Source of the DNA: Nocardia asteroides
GTDB lineage: Bacteria > Actinomycetota > Actinomycetes > Mycobacteriales > Mycobacteriaceae
Direction of reading: 5' to 3'
Assembly: GCA_019930625.1 (NCBI GenBank)
Contig: CP082844.1
Span: 4,774,001 to 4,838,000, forward strand
Length of the DNA: 64,000 nt
The stretch's first letter is position 1. The number at the start of each line of letters is the position of its first letter. The notes below the pieces were generated by a model. It was not told the DNA's origin and searched no databases. It saw only the letters and a list, made by a program, of their open reading frames with translations. A program made the translations under genes and the position numbers. This document shows positions 63,205 through 64,000 of this stretch, piece after piece.

Positions 63205-63849
63205 ATGGCGCGCGAACTCGATGACCTGCCCTACGCGCGGTACCTCACCGCCTTGGACGGCGATCTCGAGGCCGAAGGCGACTACGACTGCGTTCGGGTG
63301 GACGGCGGTGAACTCGACGACCTCGACGTGCGGCACGCGCGATTCAGCGAGTCGGTGTTCACGACGGTCACCTTCACCCGTGGGAGTCTGCGCTACAGCC
63401 GGTTCGCCGATGTCTGGCTGCGTCATGTCCGCTGGGTGGGCACCGAACTGGCGGACACCGGATGGCTCGACGGCGAAATGGTGTCGGGCGCGATGTCCGG
63501 CGTCGACTTCGCGGGCGCGACTCTGCGGCGGGTGCGGTTCGAAAGCTGCAAGTTCGACTCGGTCAACTTCCGCGGCGCCCAGTTGCGCGAGGTGTCCTTC
63601 GTCGACTGCGTGCTGCGCGATTGCGATTTCGCCGAGGCCGCGTTGACCGACGTGACGGTGCCCGGCTCGGCGCTGGTCCGGTTGTCGCTGCGCAGGGCAC
63701 GGCTGGCGAAGGTCGACCTGCGCGGCGCGACGGCGCTCGACATCACCGACGGGCTCGACAGCATGCGTGGCGCGACGGTCACCGGTCTGCAACTGATGGA
63801 CCTCGCGCCCGCCTTCGCGCGTTCGGTCGGCATCACCGTGCGGGATTGA
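63205..63849 (+). CDS. Pentapeptide-repeat protein
   Basis: 214 residues from the ATG at 63205 (GGAGGAG 5 nt upstream). The body consists of A(D/N)LXX-type repeats that form a right-handed quadrilateral beta-helix: LDDLDVRHARFSESVFTTV, GVDFAGATLRRVRFESCKFD, NFRGAQLREVSFVDCVLRDC, DFAEAALTDVTVPGSAL. Similar actinobacterial proteins mimic DNA and protect gyrase from fluoroquinolones (MfpA, Qnr), but many have other or unknown roles. No partner gene is visible. Confidence 0.87.
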   Translation: MARELDDLPYARYLTALDGDLEAEGDYDCVRVDGGELDDLDVRHARFSESVFTTVTFTRGSLRYSRFADVWLRHVRWVGTELADTGWLDGEMVSGAMSGVDFAGATLRRVRFESCKFDSVNFRGAQLREVSFVDCVLRDCDFAEAALTDVTVPGSALVRLSLRRARLAKVDLRGATALDITDGLDSMRGATVTGLQLMDLAPAFARSVGITVRD

Positions 63850-64000
63850 CAGCCTCCGGACCCGTGGGATCATCCGGATGCCGCCACATAGCCGGGCGAG
63901 TGCCGAAAGGCACTGTGCGGCAGCGAATACCGGAACGCCATTTCGCCGAACCGCCGATGCGCGCGACACCCGATTGATACATTGCGCCGATACCGCGCAG

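Overview
The window is high-GC actinobacterial DNA, most probably from Nocardia or a close relative in the Mycobacteriales. The signs are a fused HadA/HadB-type dehydratase, a four-gene Cvn (Roadblock / DUF742 / small GTPase) conservon, GabD2, an F420-type luciferase-like oxidoreductase, single-chain acyl-CoA carboxylase architecture, many TetR/MarR-scale regulators and frequent GTG starts with 1-4 nt overlaps. I saw no rRNA, tRNA, CRISPR array, insertion sequence or phage gene.

Region 1-3.5 kb: a lipid-gene remnant (MaoC partial, PaaI-like thioesterase, DUF35 protein), a broken alpha/beta hydrolase, a cold-shock protein, then an Hsp20 gene divergent from an HspR-like MerR regulator with a perfect operator-like dyad between them. 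Region 3.5-8 kb: a signalling block of an RsbW-like ATPase, a CheY-like regulator, a CHASE3-type histidine kinase and a REC-PP2C phosphatase, the last three overlapping end to end. Region 8-19.5 kb: scattered metabolic genes (HadAB-like dehydratase, catalase, SGNH hydrolase, FMN reductase, SnoaL-like protein, PhyH oxygenase, fatty-acid desaturase), one aminoglycoside-phosphotransferase-like pseudogene, a membrane protein and an LSDAT/SLOG protein.

Region 19.6-25.6 kb is the centrepiece: a compact Calvin-Benson-Bassham cassette. A LysR regulator (CbbR) is divergent from cbbL-cbbS-cbbX-fbp-prkB, which encode red-type form I RuBisCO, its AAA+ activase, a class I fructose-bisphosphatase and phosphoribulokinase. 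The catalytic residues I could check are intact. Two AT-rich dyads lie in the divergent promoter. The remaining cycle steps would have to come from central metabolism, and no hydrogenase, CO dehydrogenase or other energy source is visible in the window.

Region 25.6-34.4 kb: DNA polymerase IV with a LexA-box-like palindrome at its start, a BlaI/M56 peptidase pair, an AlkZ-like winged-helix protein, a TetR-controlled ABC-2 exporter with a striking tandem operator, a thioesterase/HxlR divergent pair, a Nudix hydrolase. Region 34.5-38.2 kb: the Cvn conservon. Region 38.4-48.2 kb: gabD2, a DUF779 gene with a GAF regulator but without the usual aldehyde dehydrogenase, a small lipoprotein, a phosphodiesterase-like protein, TetR/epimerase, an LLM oxidoreductase, a PIN-like protein preceded by a 55-residue overlapping partner, and a methyltransferase. 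Region 48.2-64 kb: a short UvrA-like ABC protein behind a CRP-type box, several regulators, an APC transporter, SsuD, a Baeyer-Villiger monooxygenase, a single-chain acyl-CoA carboxylase interrupted by one frameshift, an ECF sigma-factor remnant and a pentapeptide-repeat protein.

Several genes are decayed (hydrolase, phosphotransferase, sigma factor, carboxylase, possibly the first thioesterase). Either this chromosome segment is losing accessory genes, or some single-base breaks are assembly errors.
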